Notes under the pieces: generated by a model | The model's database searches: none | The model's input: only the letters and a program-made list of their open reading frames with translations | What the model was told of the DNA's origin: nothing | Shown: positions 12,606 to 13,134 of the stretch, piece after piece | Layout of the letters: the number at the start of each line of letters is the position of its first letter | Position numbering within the stretch: the first letter of the stretch is position 1 | Made by a program: the position numbers and the translations under genes | NCBI RefSeq assembly: GCF_938020365.1 | Contig: NZ_CALIIB010000038.1 | Span: 1-13,134 of the forward strand | Source: an uncultured Streptococcus sp. | Lineage (GTDB): Bacteria > Bacillota > Bacilli > Lactobacillales > Streptococcaceae | Direction: 5' to 3' | DNA: 13,134 nucleotides

Positions 12606-13134
12606 TTACTCACCTCCGATCGCTGTGATAGGGTCAATTTTCAGAACCCGATGAATGGACAAGAGCCCGCCAGCCAGTGACATGAAAACAATCAGGACAA
12701 TCAATCCAGCATAAGCTCGCCAGTCACTGTAAAACGGCATAGAGGCCGGCAAGACTAGCTGGGTTCCCAAAAGAGCCAAGACAGCTAAGCTGATTCCCAG
12801 AGTAGACAGGATGAAAATCTGCCAGAAAATAGAAGCAATAATCTTCCCACTGGCAATCCCTTGGGCACGCATAATACCGTAAAGTTGGGTCTTCTGAATG
12901 GTGATAATGTACATGAAAATCCCCAATACTAAAAAGGTAATCAGAACCATGGCCCCAATCATAAAGGAAAAAGTCAGAACCTGAGGCTGATAACCAGGGA
13001 TATTTTCTATAAAATCACTCATAGAAAGCTGACTAAGCCCAGTTTCTTCAATTTTTTGACTATCTTTGACCACAAGTGCGCTGATATTCTTAACCTGACT
13101 AGAGCCGTACTTTAATTCCCTGAAATCATCTAGA
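12606..13134 (-). CDS. ABC transporter permease, FtsX/MacB family (C-terminal part; start outside window)
   Basis: The frame is open to the right edge of the window, giving at least 175 residues of the C-terminus. It contains three hydrophobic segments, the FtsX-type first-helix/cytoplasmic-loop pattern with G-I-M-R-A-Q-G, and the usual ending K-I-D-P-I-T-A-I-G-G. The part upstream of the helices would be the end of the large extracytoplasmic domain typical of MacB-like permeases. It pairs with the adjacent ATPase. A GTG at 13073 is internal and not the start. Confidence 0.92.
   Translation of the reverse strand, partial: LDDFRELKYGSSQVKNISALVVKDSQKIEETGLSQLSMSDFIENIPGYQPQVLTFSFMIGAMVLITFLVLGIFMYIITIQKTQLYGIMRAQGIASGKIIASIFWQIFILSTLGISLAVLALLGTQLVLPASMPFYSDWRAYAGLIVLIVFMSLAGGLLSIHRVLKIDPITAIGGE

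Noticed and set aside
1..13134. CRISPR array, tRNA, rRNA, insertion sequence or phage genes
   Set aside because: I searched by eye on both strands and saw no spaced repeats, tRNA-like folds, transposase motifs or terminal inverted repeats.

Overview
The window is chromosomal DNA from a Streptococcus. The LysR regulator closely resembles streptococcal CpsY, and the purine-nucleoside genes and MnmE look like those of the sanguinis/mitis side of the genus. Promoters are compact sigma-70 type, often with an extended -10, and the Shine-Dalgarno sites are typical of Firmicutes. I cannot name the species. There is no tRNA, rRNA, CRISPR array, insertion sequence or phage gene.

Left edge (1-181, leftward). 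A consensus promoter (TTGACA, 17 bp, TATAAT) drives a leader of about 130 nt with the hallmarks of a PyrR attenuator: the PyrR-binding core AGTCCAGTGAGGCT, an antiterminator and an intrinsic terminator that compete for the same bases, and then the first five codons of a gene that continues outside the window. That gene should be a pyrimidine biosynthesis or uptake gene.

231-3030 (leftward). Three paralogous membrane-anchored proteins each have one N-terminal transmembrane helix and two copies of an extracytoplasmic domain of about 85-95 residues that opens with F-x-W-T. A fourth relative with one copy of the domain and a three-helix membrane module lies at 9434-10051. I do not know their function; the domain pattern recalls the BLIP/SmpA type of small alpha/beta domain.

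3141-4049 (rightward). A cpsY-type LysR regulator is divergent from the third paralog. The intergenic region holds a perfect 8-bp inverted repeat over the paralog's -35, and the regulator appears to be made from a leaderless mRNA.

4098-9207 (leftward). The nucleoside-salvage block is rpiA-deoB-punA, then a hairpin gap, then deoD, a HEPN-motif protein and a sirtuin. RpiA and DeoB handle (deoxy)ribose phosphates, PunA and DeoD are the two purine nucleoside phosphorylase types, and the last three genes are tightly packed (2-nt gap, then 8-nt overlap). A CcpA-type cre site overlaps the rpiA promoter.

10282-11833 (rightward). mnmE (tRNA wobble-uridine modification GTPase) is followed after 1 nt by a 58-codon ORF and a hairpin. 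11940-13134 (leftward) holds the ATPase and the C-terminal part of the permease of a MacB/FtsX-type ABC system, running off the right edge.

Most worth following up: the WT-repeat membrane protein family and its possible link to CpsY, the deoD-HEPN-sirtuin cluster, and the PyrR attenuator with an operator-like dyad in its promoter.
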